DNA of 6,916 nt from Bacteroidota bacterium (GTDB taxonomy: Bacteria > Bacteroidota > Bacteroidia > Flavobacteriales > Flavobacteriaceae). The stretch is taken from the NCBI GenBank assembly GCA_024278565.1, contig JAJRSY010000112.1, positions 1-6,916 on the forward strand. Direction: 5' to 3'. The position numbers were made by a program, and so were the translations under genes. The notes under the pieces are model-generated. The model saw only the letters and a program-made list of their open reading frames with translations, ran no database searches and was not told the origin of the DNA. This document shows, piece by piece, positions 6,821 to 6,916 of this stretch; the first letter of the stretch is position 1, and each line of letters begins with the position of its first letter.

Positions 6821-6883
6821 ACTACCATCTAAAAGATGGTAGGTTCGAAATCACGACTAAAAGTCGGCAATCACTCTAAAGAG
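6821..6883. repeat. Cluster of three short hairpins with a shared CT-A(n)-AG apex
   Basis: Three perfect inverted repeats follow each other. CTACCATCT/AGATGGTAG is at 6822-6830 and 6834-6842 (9-bp stem, AAA loop). CGACT/AGTCG is at 6854-6858 and 6862-6866 (5-bp stem, AAA loop). CTCT/AGAG is at 6874-6877 and 6880-6883 (4-bp stem, AA loop). The last two are each led by AATCAC (6849-6854 and 6869-6874), exactly 20 bp apart, so the cluster looks like a degenerate tandem repeat. It lies directly beside the point where the transporter coding sequence breaks off. This could be the end of a mobile element, a REP-like array or a recombination site; nothing in view decides between them. Confidence 0.6.
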
Positions 6884-6916
6884 ATATTCTGCTCATTATC
6901 TGGCTTGTTGCCATCA

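Noticed and set aside
6841..6866. GGTTCGAAATC resembles the T-loop of a tRNA.
   Set aside because: The bases on either side do not form a 5-bp T-stem and no acceptor, D or anticodon arm can be placed around it. The bases belong to the hairpin cluster.
6871..6915. A minus-strand frame of 14 codons (DGNKPDNEQNISLE) ending in TGA, possibly the end of a gene to the right.
   Set aside because: It is too short and unrecognisable to call as coding. It could be the C-terminus of a transposase or pure chance; sequence beyond the right edge is needed.

Overview
The window comes from an AT-rich genome of the phylum Bacteroidota, most likely a marine member of the Flavobacteriaceae. This rests on protein style (Lys/Ile/Asn-rich, close to flavobacterial homologues as I know them), the lack of clear AGGAGG ribosome-binding sites, and a promoter-like TAnnTTTG box upstream of ilvD. 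The genus cannot be fixed from the sequence alone. Every recognisable gene lies on the minus strand, so transcription runs from the right end to the left.

In transcription order the layout is as follows. (1) 6809-6916: sequence with three short hairpins and no recognised gene. (2) 6677-6808: the last ~43 codons of an Nramp-family (YcsG-like) transporter whose upstream part is missing. (3) 6610-4278: pxpA-pxpB-pxpC, the three subunits of prokaryotic 5-oxoprolinase, packed with 17-nt and 8-nt overlaps. (4) 4272-4244: a hairpin terminator. (5) 4243-4059: a spacer with a likely ilvD promoter. (6) 4058-629: ilvD (dihydroxy-acid dehydratase) and ilvB (acetolactate synthase catalytic subunit), 19 nt apart. 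(7) 628-491: a spacer with a strong palindrome, one arm of which is tandemly duplicated. (8) 490-1: the N-terminal 163 codons of a class I SAM-dependent methyltransferase that runs off the left edge.

The genes form two metabolic units. PxpABC hydrolyses 5-oxoproline (pyroglutamate) to glutamate using ATP, and a YcsG/Nramp-type permease is a known neighbour of these genes. IlvB makes acetolactate or acetohydroxybutyrate and IlvD dehydrates the dihydroxy acids, two steps of valine/isoleucine synthesis. The usual operon partners ilvN and ilvC are not downstream of ilvB here.

I see no new multi-gene system inside the window. The parts most worth a second look are the right edge, where the transporter coding sequence breaks off next to a cluster of similar hairpins, and the duplicated-arm palindrome where the ilv operon stops short.
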